Shown here: positions 45,618 to 55,573 of the stretch, one piece after another
Layout: every line of letters starts with the position of its first letter
Position numbering within the stretch: position 1 is the stretch's first letter
From: an uncultured Acidobacteriota bacterium
GTDB lineage: Bacteria; Acidobacteriota; Terriglobia; Terriglobales; Acidobacteriaceae
Direction: 5' to 3'
NCBI GenBank assembly: GCA_903832055.1
Contig: CAILAC010000002.1
Span: 248,001 to 312,000, forward strand
DNA: 64,000 nt
Program-made: the position numbers and the translations under genes
Notes under the pieces: generated by a model
The model's database searches: none
Told to the model about the DNA's origin: nothing
What the model saw: only the letters and a program-made list of their open reading frames with translations

Positions 45618-46744
45618 ACCGAAAATTGATTTGGATCAGCGCAGGAGCACTGGTGGCAGTGGCGGCAATCGTTGTCTATTCGCGATGGTCTTCCGCCAGG
45701 GCCACGCTGGAGTATGCAGGCACCGTCGAAACCCGGGAGATTCAGGTCGGCTCAAAGATTGGTGGGCGCGTTGTCGCAGTTCCAGTGGAAGAGGGGAAGG
45801 CGGTTAAAGCTGGCACAGTACTGGTGCGATTTGAATGTGAGGAGTTGAAGGCGCAGCGGGAGCAGGCTGTTGCGGCGGCGGATCAGGCAAAGGCTGCGCT
45901 GGACCGGATGTTGCGCGGCAACCGTCCGGAAGAAATTGTGCAAGCCGATGCGGTCGCAAAAGCCCAGCAGGCGGCATTGGACGCGGCAAAAAACGGCCCG
46001 CGCGCTCAGGAAATTGAGCAAGCTCAGGCCGACTACGCTGCTGCCATGGCCGACGCCGCCAATGCTGATGCTTTCTATAAGCGGATGCAAAAGCTTGTCG
46101 TCAAGGATGTCATTTCACGCCAGGACTTTGAAAACGCGCAAAACAAGCGCGACTCCTCGGAGCAGCGGGCAGAGTCACTGCGGCAGCGCCTTGACCTGCT
46201 CAAAGCAGGCACACGCGTGGAAGATCTGCACGCGGCCCAGGCAAAGGCAATGCAGGCCGATGCGGCAGCAACGCTGGCCCGCAAGGGATTTCGCGCAGAA
46301 GACATCGCCGCGGCCCGTGGACTGCTTACCCAGACACAGGCTAGAGTGGCGGAATTCGATGCCCGACTCAAGGAAGCCGAACTGGCCGCAGCAGCCGATG
46401 CGCTGGTTGAGGTGGTCGGCGTTCGGTCCGGAGACCTGATTCCGCCGGGGCGCATCGTCGTCACGCTGCTGGAACCCTCACAGCTCTGGGTCAAGGTGTA
46501 CATTCCAGAAACCGAAATCGCCCGGGTTCGCGTCGGACAGCAGGCCAAAGTGAGGATTGATGGCTTTTCCGGACGCGAATTCACCGGCAATATCGAGCAG
46601 ATCGCCTCGCAGGCAGAGTTCCTGCCCCGCAACGTCGAGACCAGGGAAGACCGCGACCACCAGGTCTTTGCCGTAAAAGTACACGTAGACAACCCCAGCG
46701 GCACGCTTAAATCGGGCATGTCGGCGACGGTGAATCTCCAATGA
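45614..46744 (+). CDS. HlyD-family membrane-fusion protein
   Basis: A 376-residue periplasmic adaptor. It has an N-terminal anchor ([19 protein letters not shown]), then the biotinyl-like lipoyl half ([38 protein letters not shown], compressed to its [15 protein letters not shown] core). A long coiled-coil hairpin (residues about 75-260, with Ala/Gln-rich helices) leads to the second half and beta-barrel ([35 protein letters not shown]). Such proteins link an inner-membrane ABC pump to an outer-membrane channel. The start overlaps the tetR stop (ATGA). Confidence 0.93.
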   Translation: MNRKLIWISAGALVAVAAIVVYSRWSSARATLEYAGTVETREIQVGSKIGGRVVAVPVEEGKAVKAGTVLVRFECEELKAQREQAVAAADQAKAALDRMLRGNRPEEIVQADAVAKAQQAALDAAKNGPRAQEIEQAQADYAAAMADAANADAFYKRMQKLVVKDVISRQDFENAQNKRDSSEQRAESLRQRLDLLKAGTRVEDLHAAQAKAMQADAAATLARKGFRAEDIAAARGLLTQTQARVAEFDARLKEAELAAAADALVEVVGVRSGDLIPPGRIVVTLLEPSQLWVKVYIPETEIARVRVGQQAKVRIDGFSGREFTGNIEQIASQAEFLPRNVETREDRDHQVFAVKVHVDNPSGTLKSGMSATVNLQ

Positions 46745-47670
46745 CGGCGGTCATTACGGCAGACCATCTCACCATCCGGTTTGGCTCATTTACGGCCGTC
46801 AAGGACGTGAGCTTTTCAATCGAGCGGGGAGAGGTTTTCGGCTTTCTGGGGCCGAACGGCTCGGGCAAGACCACGATCATCAAGGCGCTCTGCGGCTTGC
46901 TGCCCCCAACTGAAGGCGGCGGGACAATTCTGGGCATGGATATCCGCAAGGACGCCGCGGAAATCAAACGCAATATCGGCTATATGTCGCAGAAGTTTGG
47001 CCTGTACGAAGACCTGACCGTCGCCGAGAACATTGCCTTTTATGCTGGCGTCTACGGCATCAAGGGAGCGCAGGCCGAGCAGCGCAAAGCCGAAGTACTG
47101 GAGCTGACCGGCATTGAATCCTACCTGAATCGCCGCGCCGGGCAGCTCTCTGGCGGCTGGAAGCAGCGGCTCGCACTGGCGTGCGCGATTATTCACTCCC
47201 CGCAGGTCGTGTTCCTCGACGAGCCAACGGCTGGTATTGACCCGGTGGCCCGTCGGGCCCTGTGGGATTTGCTCTTCCGGCTCTCCGGCCAGGGTGTTAC
47301 GTTTTTTGTAACTACGCACTACATGGACGAGGCCGAGCGCTGCGGCCGTGTCGGCTACATCTACCTCTCAGAGCTGGTGGCGATGGGAACTGTGGCAGAG
47401 CTGCAGCAGATGCCGGAGGCGAGCCCACAGGGAACTTCGCGGCTGCAAATCCGATTGCCAAATCCATCCTCAATTCTTGGAAGTCTGCGAGGAACTGCCG
47501 GCGTACGGGAGGCGACAATCTTTGGCTCCTCCTTGCATGCGCTGGTCGATACCGACAAAATTCCTGCCCTGGAAGCGAAGTTTCCAGCCGCACAGATCGA
47601 GACTATTCTGCCGTCGCTCGAAGATATCTTTGTGACCCTGACCTACAAGATCATGGAGAAATCTCGATGA
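46741..47670 (+). CDS. ABC transporter ATP-binding protein
   Basis: A 309-residue ATPase of the drug/lipid-export type. Walker A is [13 protein letters not shown], signature [15 protein letters not shown] (W in place of Q/E after GG), Walker [15 protein letters not shown]-loop [10 protein letters not shown]. The C-terminal 70 residues follow the DrrA/YbhF type. It overlaps the HlyD stop as ATGA and is followed by the permease with a further ATGA, so translation is coupled throughout. Confidence 0.95.
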   Translation: MTAVITADHLTIRFGSFTAVKDVSFSIERGEVFGFLGPNGSGKTTIIKALCGLLPPTEGGGTILGMDIRKDAAEIKRNIGYMSQKFGLYEDLTVAENIAFYAGVYGIKGAQAEQRKAEVLELTGIESYLNRRAGQLSGGWKQRLALACAIIHSPQVVFLDEPTAGIDPVARRALWDLLFRLSGQGVTFFVTTHYMDEAERCGRVGYIYLSELVAMGTVAELQQMPEASPQGTSRLQIRLPNPSSILGSLRGTAGVREATIFGSSLHALVDTDKIPALEAKFPAAQIETILPSLEDIFVTLTYKIMEKSR

Positions 47671-48782
47671 GGGAATACTTTCATGGCCTTATGCCGGTAT
47701 GTCGCAAGGAAATGCTTCATATTCAGCGCGATCCAGGCACGCTTTTCTTTGCATTGCTGTTTCCCATGCTGCAGCTGTTCCTCTTCGGCTTTGCTGTAGA
47801 TACGAACATTCGTCAGATTCCGACTGTGGTCCTCGATGAGTCGCGGACCCAGGAGAGCCGACGCCTGCTGCAGAGCTTTGCCAGCTCCGATGTTTTCGAC
47901 CTCAAGTTGGCTGTCAATTCGCCGGATGCGATGTATGAAGCAATTCAGTCGGGGCGCGCCAGCGTCGGGATTCGAATTCCGACGGATTACGCGCGTACCC
48001 TGCAACAGGGGACATCGGCGACTGTGCTTTTGCTCGTCGACGGCTCTGATTCCAGTCTGGCAGGGCAGGCGGTGAACACGGCAACCGGGGTTACGCTCCG
48101 CCAATCGTTGTTGCGTGTGCTGCCCGACGGAAAGATGCCCATCGATGTACGGCCCTCTGTGCTCTATAACCCGTCGACGCGATCTGCCAACTTTTTCGTG
48201 CCCGGTCTGATCGCGATCCTGCTCCAGATGATGACCATCCTGCTGGTTGCATTGAGCGTAGTTCGCGAACGCGAACGGGGCACGCTGGAGCAGTTGCAAA
48301 TGACGCCAGTCGCGCCATTGGGGTTGATGGTCGGCAAAATGATTCCGTACGGGGGGCTGGCATTTTTGGAACTATGCGCAATTTTGGCGGTAATGCGCGT
48401 CGTTTTTCAGGTTCCGATCCACGGCAGCCTGGTGCTGTTGCTGGTGATGTCACTGCCCTTTCTGTTGACGGTGCTTGGCCTTGGCTTGCTGATTTCGAGC
48501 AAAGCGCGCTCACAGGCAGAGGCTTTTCAACTCGCAATGGGCACGGTACTGCCGTCGGTCTTCCTCTCCGGTTACATCTTCCAGATAGGGAATATGCCGG
48601 TTTTCTTCAGAGGGGTAAGCCAGATCATCCCTGCCACGTACTACATCCGCATCCTCCGCGGCATTATCCTGCGCGGAGCAGGAATTCGCGAACTGTGGCT
48701 GAATGCTGCGGTGCTCACGGGGATGGGATGCTTGGCTCTGTTGCTGGCAGCGAGGCAGTTTGTGCGCAAATCAGCGAGCTAA
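47667..48782 (+). CDS. ABC-2 type permease
   Basis: A 371-residue membrane protein. After an N-terminal cytoplasmic helix ([20 protein letters not shown]) and first helix ([19 protein letters not shown]), a large periplasmic domain spans about residues 45-165. Then five hydrophobic helices follow, with the ABC-2 motif [17 protein letters not shown]. Together with the ATPase it forms a two-component pump coupled to HlyD, similar to YbhFSR/YhhJ. There is only one permease gene, so it should homodimerise. Start ATG 47667 overlaps the ATPase stop (ATGA); the frame upstream is out of family. Confidence 0.93.
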   Translation: MREYFHGLMPVCRKEMLHIQRDPGTLFFALLFPMLQLFLFGFAVDTNIRQIPTVVLDESRTQESRRLLQSFASSDVFDLKLAVNSPDAMYEAIQSGRASVGIRIPTDYARTLQQGTSATVLLLVDGSDSSLAGQAVNTATGVTLRQSLLRVLPDGKMPIDVRPSVLYNPSTRSANFFVPGLIAILLQMMTILLVALSVVRERERGTLEQLQMTPVAPLGLMVGKMIPYGGLAFLELCAILAVMRVVFQVPIHGSLVLLLVMSLPFLLTVLGLGLLISSKARSQAEAFQLAMGTVLPSVFLSGYIFQIGNMPVFFRGVSQIIPATYYIRILRGIILRGAGIRELWLNAAVLTGMGCLALLLAARQFVRKSAS

Positions 48783-48801
48783 TGCATGCAGCTAAAGCCG
48801 T

Positions 48802-49830
48802 TCAGCGCGGCATGTCGCGATGCACGGCCTTGACCTTGAAACCCGCCTTGCCGAGCCGCTTGGCCATCTCTTCGGCCATCATGACCGAGCGGTGCTGCCC
48901 GCCGGTGCAGCCAAATGCGATCGTGAGGTAGCTCTTCCCTTCCCGAACGTAGTGCGGCAGCAGAAAGAGCAGCATGTCTGTCACCTTGTTCAGAAACTCC
49001 GCAGTCTGCGGGAAATCGCGTACATACTTGGCCACCTTGGGGTGCCGCCCCGTAAGCTTGCGAAATTCCGGCACAAAATGGGGATTGGGCAGGAAGCGCA
49101 CATCAAAGACCAGGTCGGCATCAAGGGGCACACCGTTTTTGAATCCAAAACTCAGGCACGAAACCAGAAGCTGGTTTGCCAGGGTGCCTTCGCCCTTCTG
49201 AGGCCCGAACTTGGCCTGCATGTGAGCCCGCAGCTCATGGACGTTAAACCCAGAGGTGTCAACGATGAAATCGGCTACATTCCGCACCGAATCAAGCATC
49301 TGGCGTTCAGATGTAATCGAGCGGGCCACCATCTCGAACCGCTCAAGCTGTGGTCGGCTAAGCGGATGTGGTCTGCGCGTCTCAGAGTAGCGCCGCACCA
49401 GTACCGCGTCAGTTGCATCGAGAAAAACGACAATCGTATGCAGCGTCTCCTTGACCTTGAGCAAGATCGAGGGCAGCCGGTCAAGCGTTGGCCCCTCGCG
49501 AACATCAACGACGATGACCGCCTTGACAACTTCGGGGGAGCCGGCAACGAGTGCCGCAAAGTCTGGCAGCAACTCAAGCGGAAGATTATCGACCGCATAG
49601 TATCCCAGATCTTCAAAAGCCTTGAGAGCTGAACCCTTTCCCGCGCCAGAGGTGCCAGTGACGATGACCAGCTCTTTGCCCCCAGGCTGCTTCTCAGCAT
49701 CCTGCGCGGCAGCTTTCTTCTTTGCGCTTTTTGGGGACTTGGCGGCGCGCGGCAACAGATTTTCTCCTGAGCTTTGTTTGGGTTGGTCGGATGATTCGGC
49801 GCTCACTTTGGTTTTAGAAGAACGGGCCAT
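48802..49830 (-). CDS. rapZ: RNase adapter/nucleotide-binding protein RapZ (YvcJ)
   Basis: A 342-residue protein. About 50 Lys/Ser/Ala-rich N-terminal residues precede the P-loop VTGTSGAGKGSALKAFEDLGYYAVDNLP, compressed to its GTSGAGKGSA core. The C-terminal half has DVRFLPNPHFVPEFRKLTGR and FGCTGGQHRSV, which are the RapZ substrate and phosphate-binding motifs. In E. coli RapZ directs RNase E to a regulatory RNA, but in other phyla only nucleotide binding is established. It is convergent with the ABC-2 permease. The N-terminal extension is longer than in E. coli. Confidence 0.93.
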   Translation of the reverse strand: MARSSKTKVSAESSDQPKQSSGENLLPRAAKSPKSAKKKAAAQDAEKQPGGKELVIVTGTSGAGKGSALKAFEDLGYYAVDNLPLELLPDFAALVAGSPEVVKAVIVVDVREGPTLDRLPSILLKVKETLHTIVVFLDATDAVLVRRYSETRRPHPLSRPQLERFEMVARSITSERQMLDSVRNVADFIVDTSGFNVHELRAHMQAKFGPQKGEGTLANQLLVSCLSFGFKNGVPLDADLVFDVRFLPNPHFVPEFRKLTGRHPKVAKYVRDFPQTAEFLNKVTDMLLFLLPHYVREGKSYLTIAFGCTGGQHRSVMMAEEMAKRLGKAGFKVKAVHRDMPR

Positions 49831-49929
49831 GGCCCATCGTAAACCGAATTGGAAGGAAGTTTATGCAACTTTAGAGCAGGCTTCGGACCGACACGGATTG
49901 TAGCTTCTGCGCCAGGGCTTGCAGGTCAG

Positions 49930-51732
49930 CTAATTCGCCTCGATTGCTGCTCGCTCTTGAGAGATTGGCGCAAGGTGTGAGCCCCCAGCGAGCAAGCCAG
50001 GCCACCAGCCTCCGGTTGGGTTTCGCTCAATCATGTCACCCGCAGCCTGCGAATTGACGGCCGGCGAGAATAGGAATCCCTGGACAAATTCACAGCCAAT
50101 CCGGCGCAAAAATGCCAGTTCACCGGGCTGCTCGACTCTTTGCGCAACCATCGGTACCGCCAGTCGCTTGCCCAAATGCAGCAGCGACTCGAGAACCGCA
50201 GCTTCTGGCCCGCCGGTCACGGCAGCGGCAGTCAGCCGAGGATCAATCTTGACCAGGGAAATCGGCAGCTGGGCGAGAAAATTGATCGGAGCCCAACCAG
50301 AGCCAAAGTTGTCCAACGCAATGCGCACTCCAATATCCGCCAGACGCCCAACAATCGCTACCGCCGTATCCGGGCTTTCGCTTAGAACCGTCTCTGGAAT
50401 CTCCAGCATCAGCCGCGCCGGATCGATGTCTGCCTGGGCAACAGCCGATGCCACCATGCTCACAATCTCGGGATGGTAAAACTGCCTTCCTGAGACGTTG
50501 ATGCACAGGTTGAACTCCGCTCCGGGACGATCCCTGAGCCAGCTATGCAACTGTCCGCAACTCTCGGCCATCGTCTCCCGGTGAATCGATATCGCCAGTC
50601 CCGCGCCCTCAGCCAGAGCCAGCAACTCGCGAAAGCTGTCATAACTGCCATCCTGCCGCCCCCAGCGCAGCAGGCACTCAAAGCCCTCCAAAATACCCGT
50701 GGAAAGACGGAAATAGGGCTGGTACCACAACGCATACTCCCGCCTGGCCAACACCTGCCGCAGCTCCCGCTCCCGCTCTCGCTGGTGGCTGATGACCACC
50801 TTCATCGTGCGATCAAAAATCTCGTAGCGGCCTCCGCCATTTTGTTTGGCCCGGTACATGGCAAAATCGGCATCGCGCAAAAGCTGCTCGGGCACGCCAT
50901 GATCCTTGCCGCACAGCGCCACCCCAATGCTCGCAGTCACATCAAGAGTGCGGCCGGCTACCTGAAACGGCCGGCTCATCACTGCGGTAATCCTCTCGGC
51001 GACCACGCTCATGTCAGAGATCGACCGCACATGCTCCAGAAGGATGGCAAACTCGTCGCCGCTCAGCCGAGAAGCCGTATCCTCAGGCCGAATCGCGCTG
51101 CATAAACGGGATGCCATCTCAATTAACACCGCATCGCCTGCCGCATGGCCAAAACTGTCATTGATTTCCTTGAACTTGTCCAGGTCAAGAAACATCACTC
51201 CGCAGCCCTGCTCGCGCCGGCGTTCGCGCCTGGCCATCGCCAGCTTCAGCCGGTCGACAAACAACGCTCGGTTAGGCAGATTGGTCAGCGGATCATGAAG
51301 CGCAAAATGCTGCAGGCGATCGTCACGCTGTTTGCGGTCGCGGATGTCGCGATAGGTCAGGCACATGCCCGTCGCTGCATCATCCTCAACATAGGGGACC
51401 GCCGTGAGCGCAACATCCACCAGTTCCCCGCTCTTGGTGCGCCGCACGGTATCCATAGCCACGCGGCCTTCGATCTCCAATGCCTGCTGCAGCACACTGG
51501 TCTCATGCAGACGTGATTGCGGCACAACGAGCGCTGCCAGGTCCCGGCCATGCACCTCTTCAGCCGTGTAGCCAAATATCCGCGTGAATTCCTGATTCAC
51601 ATAGGTCACAAGGTTGCCGCGGGTCACTGCGATCGCATCCGGCAGAGCCTCCAACACTCCTTCAATCAACCTGGAGCGTCGCTCTCGATGTCCTTGAGGC
51701 TGGTCGGACCTGTTTCCGGTATCGGTCATCAT
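49930..51732 (-). CDS. PAS-GGDEF-EAL signalling protein with degenerate EAL domain
   Basis: A 600-residue soluble c-di-GMP protein. A PAS domain (about 20-130; VNQEFTRIFGYTAEEVHGRD) is followed by a PAC stretch, a GGDEF domain with SGDEF at 224-228 and an intact I-site RPED just before, then an EAL domain. The EAL motif reads E352-C-L, the metal pair is D474-N475 in place of D-D, and the later AEGVE is AQRVE (Q531). These changes suggest the phosphodiesterase is inactive while the cyclase may work. No membrane helix is seen. It sits between rapZ and hpf. Confidence 0.92.
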   Translation of the reverse strand: MMTDTGNRSDQPQGHRERRSRLIEGVLEALPDAIAVTRGNLVTYVNQEFTRIFGYTAEEVHGRDLAALVVPQSRLHETSVLQQALEIEGRVAMDTVRRTKSGELVDVALTAVPYVEDDAATGMCLTYRDIRDRKQRDDRLQHFALHDPLTNLPNRALFVDRLKLAMARRERRREQGCGVMFLDLDKFKEINDSFGHAAGDAVLIEMASRLCSAIRPEDTASRLSGDEFAILLEHVRSISDMSVVAERITAVMSRPFQVAGRTLDVTASIGVALCGKDHGVPEQLLRDADFAMYRAKQNGGGRYEIFDRTMKVVISHQRERERELRQVLARREYALWYQPYFRLSTGILEGFECLLRWGRQDGSYDSFRELLALAEGAGLAISIHRETMAESCGQLHSWLRDRPGAEFNLCINVSGRQFYHPEIVSMVASAVAQADIDPARLMLEIPETVLSESPDTAVAIVGRLADIGVRIALDNFGSGWAPINFLAQLPISLVKIDPRLTAAAVTGGPEAAVLESLLHLGKRLAVPMVAQRVEQPGELAFLRRIGCEFVQGFLFSPAVNSQAAGDMIERNPTGGWWPGLLAGGSHLAPISQERAAIEAN

Positions 51733-52030
51733 CAGGCAACTTTCAGCACCATGAATATGCGGCAGTCAAGGCTCTTGCGAGCCACATCCATCATTCTTCG
51801 GAAGCCGTCGGGAGAACCTTACATCATCAAAGATCATTGCCAGATATAGGCAAGATCTCCCGATAAAAATCGTGGCCAAATCATCAAACGGGCAGAACTC
51901 CGTTGAAAGTTAAACATCCTGGACGACTCTTCGATCTGCTTCAATCCAAAGCGGCTAACCGGTCCAACACTTCCTGCACCTGCGATTTCAATTCATGGCA
52001 AGGTGCCGATATCCCAATCTATACCCAAGT
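51733..52030. other. Intergenic region upstream of the PAS-GGDEF-EAL gene
   Basis: About 300 bp with no supported gene; it should hold the promoter of the minus-strand signalling gene. It is followed on the right by the hpf terminator at 52031-52069. Confidence 0.4.
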
Positions 52031-52069
52031 GCAAAGAAGGAGACCACTCTTTTGTGAAGAGTGGTCTCC
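52031..52069 (-). terminator. Terminator of the hibernation factor gene
   Basis: A 13-bp perfect stem (52039-52051 with 52057-52069) has a 5-base loop and, on the minus strand, TTCTTT after it. It is about 40 bp past the hpf stop. Confidence 0.85.
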
Positions 52070-52111
52070 AGAGGAATTCAAAATGGAACCTGACGGACAG
52101 GCTATTTCGTT

Positions 52112-52798
52112 TCAGGGAATTTCAACCAGCTCCATCTTGCCGTCGCGCCGCCGGTGCAGCACATACATATCTCCCTTGGGATTGCGAAAGACAAGCAGGT
52201 CGCGGTCCCGGAACTCGGCCTCTTTCACCGCCTCTTCAATGGTCATCGGGCGAATTGCAATCGCTTCACTGGCACTGAGAATATGAGGCTCGACAACCGC
52301 TGCCTTGCCGGGAAACGAGTGAACGGTGATGGCCGCCTTGCGCTGCTTGCCTGGCGGATGAGCGACGGGCGGTTTGGCTGCTCCCGACTTGGAAGCTTCC
52401 TTGGCCTCCGCCTTGGCCTGGGCTTTAGCGAGAACCTTGGCCTCGACTCCATCACGGCCGGTCTTGCGGGGAGCTCGCGTTTCTGCCGTCGGCGCTACCT
52501 TGGGCAGCCGCTTCTTGGCACGTATCTTGTCTCGAAAGCGCTGCGCCTGAAGTTCTGCATGGGCCAGCGCCTCGCGCAACGCAGTCTCCTGGGTGACTGC
52601 CTCGCCGCTGGCAACGATGTTGTGATTGCGGCTTTGCAGAGAGACTTCGACGATCTGCAAGTGCCGCTCAGCCCGAAATGTCATTGCTGCGGAGGTAATT
52701 TTCCCCAGCACCAGGGCAATCCGCTCAATTCCTTCTGCGGCGCCCGCCTTCAAGCCTTTGGAAATCTTGACCTGCCTTGCGGTGAACTCGACTTCCAT
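52112..52798 (-). CDS. hpf: Long-form ribosome hibernation promoting factor
   Basis: A 228-residue protein. The N-terminal RaiA/YfiA domain (MEVEFTARQVKISKGLKAG) binds the 30S subunit. The C-terminal dimerisation domain (MTIEEAVKEAEFRDRDLLVF, NPKGDMYVLHRRRDGKMELV) pairs 70S particles into 100S dimers. Between them lies a Lys/Ala/Pro-rich linker of about 80 residues, longer than usual. ATG 52798 is chosen because GGAGG is 6 bases upstream; the frame extends to 52870. It would be induced in stationary phase, by family knowledge. Confidence 0.94.
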   Translation of the reverse strand: MEVEFTARQVKISKGLKAGAAEGIERIALVLGKITSAAMTFRAERHLQIVEVSLQSRNHNIVASGEAVTQETALREALAHAELQAQRFRDKIRAKKRLPKVAPTAETRAPRKTGRDGVEAKVLAKAQAKAEAKEASKSGAAKPPVAHPPGKQRKAAITVHSFPGKAAVVEPHILSASEAIAIRPMTIEEAVKEAEFRDRDLLVFRNPKGDMYVLHRRRDGKMELVEIP

Positions 52799-52984
52799 TC
52801 GTTTCCTCCGAAAACTCGTTTGGCAATGTTGCTTCGCTGTACTTCCCTGGTAGTCCCCAGAAATGAACAATCAGACAAACATTCCTCCGAACATTCCGAG
52901 GACCGTAGACAGACGATAGTACATCCCGAGGCTCGTTCTCGTCCGTGTTCCCGGTCACCATCGGGACTTGCAACTGTTTCTGGT

Positions 52985-53239
52985 CTAGTGGCCGCGTCGA
53001 ACTTCGCCTTCAGCAACAGGCTTCGGCGGGGCCGCATCCGCCTTTTTTTGCCCGCGCCGCCCGAGAATGAACATCATGCTCCCAAAAATCAGCAGTACCA
53101 CGCCCCATTCAAGATTGGCGTTGATGCCCAACGAACGGATGTAAATGTCGCTACCAGCGGTCGCGATTCCATACACGGTCAAAATCAACCCCACCAGCGT
53201 AAACATCAGCCCCATCGGTATGCGCAAATCCAGATTCAT
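52985..53239 (-). CDS. Small two-helix membrane protein of unknown function
   Basis: An 84-residue protein with two hydrophobic helices (LMFTLVGLILTVYGIATAG and WGVVLLIFGSMMFILGRRG) and a charged Lys/Pro/Glu tail. I recognise no family. ATG 53239 has GGGGAGAG upstream. It follows the SSS symporter (stop at 53333) on the same strand by about 90 bp and may be in the same transcript. Confidence 0.75.
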   Translation of the reverse strand: MNLDLRIPMGLMFTLVGLILTVYGIATAGSDIYIRSLGINANLEWGVVLLIFGSMMFILGRRGQKKADAAPPKPVAEGEVRRGH

Positions 53240-53332
53240 CGCTCTCTCCCCGTAGTTCGAGTATGTCGTTAGAGTGTGCAATACCATTGCGCGTGTGAAT
53301 TGCAGAAAGCACTCACACGCGCAACGGGTTTG

Positions 53333-55201
53333 CTATCGGAAAATTACGTTCAGCGCGACCACCATTACCAGCAGAACTACAGCCAGTGCTTCGGGTCGGC
53401 GCCACCAAGGCAGATGGCCCAACTCCGGCTTCGGCGTGAGCGAATGAACCAGTCCCACCAGTTCCGACTCAGGCTTCGGCGTGCCAAACAAGCTGATCAC
53501 AATTGTCACCAGGAAGTTGGTCGAAAACGCCCAGATCGCCGTCCAGAAATTCTGCGCCATATCGCTCGGATAGTGATGCACAACCGCAATCCAGCCACCG
53601 TGCAGGCCGGGGTGAGCTTCGAGCGGCAGCGTCATACCATGATGCATCACTGCGGCCAGCGTGCCTGAAACCAGCCCGATGAATGCTCCGTTGCCCGTTG
53701 CCCGCTTCCAGAACATGCCCAGCAGGAAGGTCGCAAACAGCGGCGCATTCACAAAGCTGAAGACCAGTTGCAGCGTGTCCATGATGTTGTTGAAGCCGGT
53801 CGCCGCATACGCCGTCGCCATCGATAGCAATATGCCCCCGACCGTCGCCCAGCGACCCATCGCCAGATAATGCGAATCGCTGGCGCCCTTCTTGATGTAA
53901 CTCTGGTACAGGTCGTAGGTCCAGACGGTGTTGAAGGCCGTCACATTGCCGGCCATGCCGCTCATGAAGCTCGCCAGCAGCGCGGTCAGTCCCAACCCGA
54001 GAATGCCGGTCGGGAAATAGTGCAGCAGCATCGACGGAATCGCCAGATCGTAATCCAGTAGAGGCTTGCCGCTGGCGTCCAACACAATCTTGCCGGTTAG
54101 CGGGTCGGTCTTGGCAGGAACAAGTCCCTTGCCCTTGGCTTCGGCCTCAGTCAGCGGAATGGTTTCGCGGACAATGGTGCCATTGACGGTGTGTGTCGTC
54201 ACCAGCGGTTGCGGTGCGGTAGCGCCAATGGCCAGCAGACCGGGCAGAATCACCAGGAACGGGAAAAACATCTTTGGAATCGCGGCAATCAGCGGCACCC
54301 GGCGCGCATTCTCCTGCGTATCGGTCGCCATCGCCGTCTGAATCACCAGGAAGTCCGTGCACCAGTATCCAAAGCTCAGCACGAAACCCAGACCCATCGC
54401 GAGGCCAAAAACTTCTACCCCGAGCGGATTGGTATTCGCATGCGACATGCCCTGCCATGAATGCATGTACGCCTGCGGCAGCGAGGCGCGCAGCCCACTG
54501 ATGCCCCCCACGTTCTTCAGGCCAATGAGCACCAGCGGCAAAAAGCCCGCGATGATCAGGAAGAACTGGAGAACCTCGTTATAGATAGCGCTGGTCAGCC
54601 CGCCCAGGAAAATATACCCCAGCACGATGATCGCCGACAGCAGGATGGAGAAATGGAAGATCCAGCCCAGCGGCATTCCAGCCGAAATGAAGAAATAGTC
54701 GAAGACATGCAGCGTCTGGATGAGCCGGGCCATCGCATACATCGAAATACCCGACGAAAACACCGTCATCACCGCAAACGAACAGGCATTGAGTGCCCGC
54801 GTCTTCTCGTCAAAGCGCAGCCGCAAAAACTCCGGAACGGAACGCGCCTTGGACCCGTAGTAGAACGGCATCATAAAGATGCCCACAAAAATCATCGCCG
54901 GAATCGCGCCAATCCAATAAAAATGACTGGTGGCGATACCGTACTTGGCGCCCGAAGCGCCCATGCCGATGACTTCCTGAGCGCCCAGGTTGGCGCTGAT
55001 AAAAGCGAGTCCGCAGATCCACGCGGGCAAAGCGCGGCCCGCCTGAAAGAAGTCCTTGCTGGTCTTCATGTACCGCTTCAGGGCAAAACCGATGCCCAGC
55101 ACGAACACAAAGTACAGCAGCATAATGAGCCAGTCGACAAACGTCAGATTTGTATGGGTCAAGGCAAACCACTCCAGGCGCGGGAGAAGTACGCGCAGCA
55201 T
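53333..55201 (-). CDS. Sodium:solute symporter (SSS family)
   Basis: A 622-residue transporter with about 13 to 14 helices. Family landmarks are DWLIMLLYFVFVLGIGF, FQAGRALPAWICGLAFISANLGAQEVIGM, shortened to AWxxGLAFISANLGAQE, then SVPEFLRLRFDEKTR and YVSL-like SMAT regions. The GLAFISANLGAQE segment resembles bacterial sugar/galactose SGLT-type transporters more than proline or pantothenate ones; the substrate is inferred only loosely. The C-terminus carries an extra helix. It precedes the small membrane-protein gene. Confidence 0.92.
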   Translation of the reverse strand: MLRVLLPRLEWFALTHTNLTFVDWLIMLLYFVFVLGIGFALKRYMKTSKDFFQAGRALPAWICGLAFISANLGAQEVIGMGASGAKYGIATSHFYWIGAIPAMIFVGIFMMPFYYGSKARSVPEFLRLRFDEKTRALNACSFAVMTVFSSGISMYAMARLIQTLHVFDYFFISAGMPLGWIFHFSILLSAIIVLGYIFLGGLTSAIYNEVLQFFLIIAGFLPLVLIGLKNVGGISGLRASLPQAYMHSWQGMSHANTNPLGVEVFGLAMGLGFVLSFGYWCTDFLVIQTAMATDTQENARRVPLIAAIPKMFFPFLVILPGLLAIGATAPQPLVTTHTVNGTIVRETIPLTEAEAKGKGLVPAKTDPLTGKIVLDASGKPLLDYDLAIPSMLLHYFPTGILGLGLTALLASFMSGMAGNVTAFNTVWTYDLYQSYIKKGASDSHYLAMGRWATVGGILLSMATAYAATGFNNIMDTLQLVFSFVNAPLFATFLLGMFWKRATGNGAFIGLVSGTLAAVMHHGMTLPLEAHPGLHGGWIAVVHHYPSDMAQNFWTAIWAFSTNFLVTIVISLFGTPKPESELVGLVHSLTPKPELGHLPWWRRPEALAVVLLVMVVALNVIFR

Positions 55202-55573
55202 TCCACTCTAAACCAGCCGCCCGGCAACTCGTCCACTACAAAATGAAAACCTTTCCAAACAACCCCAAAAAACACCCTGAAAACATCGCTTGCACGCGTG
55301 CTCCTGGACACAAAAGGAAAGCTGGTCCTCTTCAGTTTGCCGGTTGCGCCAAATAATTACCGCGTTCGCGCTGGCACTCAACTTCGATCGCATAATGGTG
55401 CGATTCTTCCGTATACTGACTCACAAACGTCTGCACTTAAATATGAGGATGCTGTCAACGAATTGCCTTAGGCTGGGGTCCAAGTCAATTTAGGGCTGGG
55501 GTCCATGTCATTTTTGTTCCTCCATCCCCTGAAGACTCTCACTACGTGCGATCCCTGGCAGCGAGGAACACCC
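55202..55573. other. Intergenic region with direct repeats
   Basis: This region separates the divergent symporter and signalling genes. The 55471-55514 direct repeats lie near the right end. The first part is plain; I see no riboswitch. Confidence 0.5.
55471..55514 (+). repeat. Two 21-bp direct repeats upstream of PAS-GGDEF genes
   Basis: GGCTGGGGTCCAAGTCAATTT (55471-55491; 21 bases, core GGCTGGGGTCC) is repeated with few mismatches from 55494 to 55514. The centre-to-centre distance is 23 bp, about two helical turns. It may be a regulator-binding array, lying 60 bp before the ATG. Confidence 0.6.
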
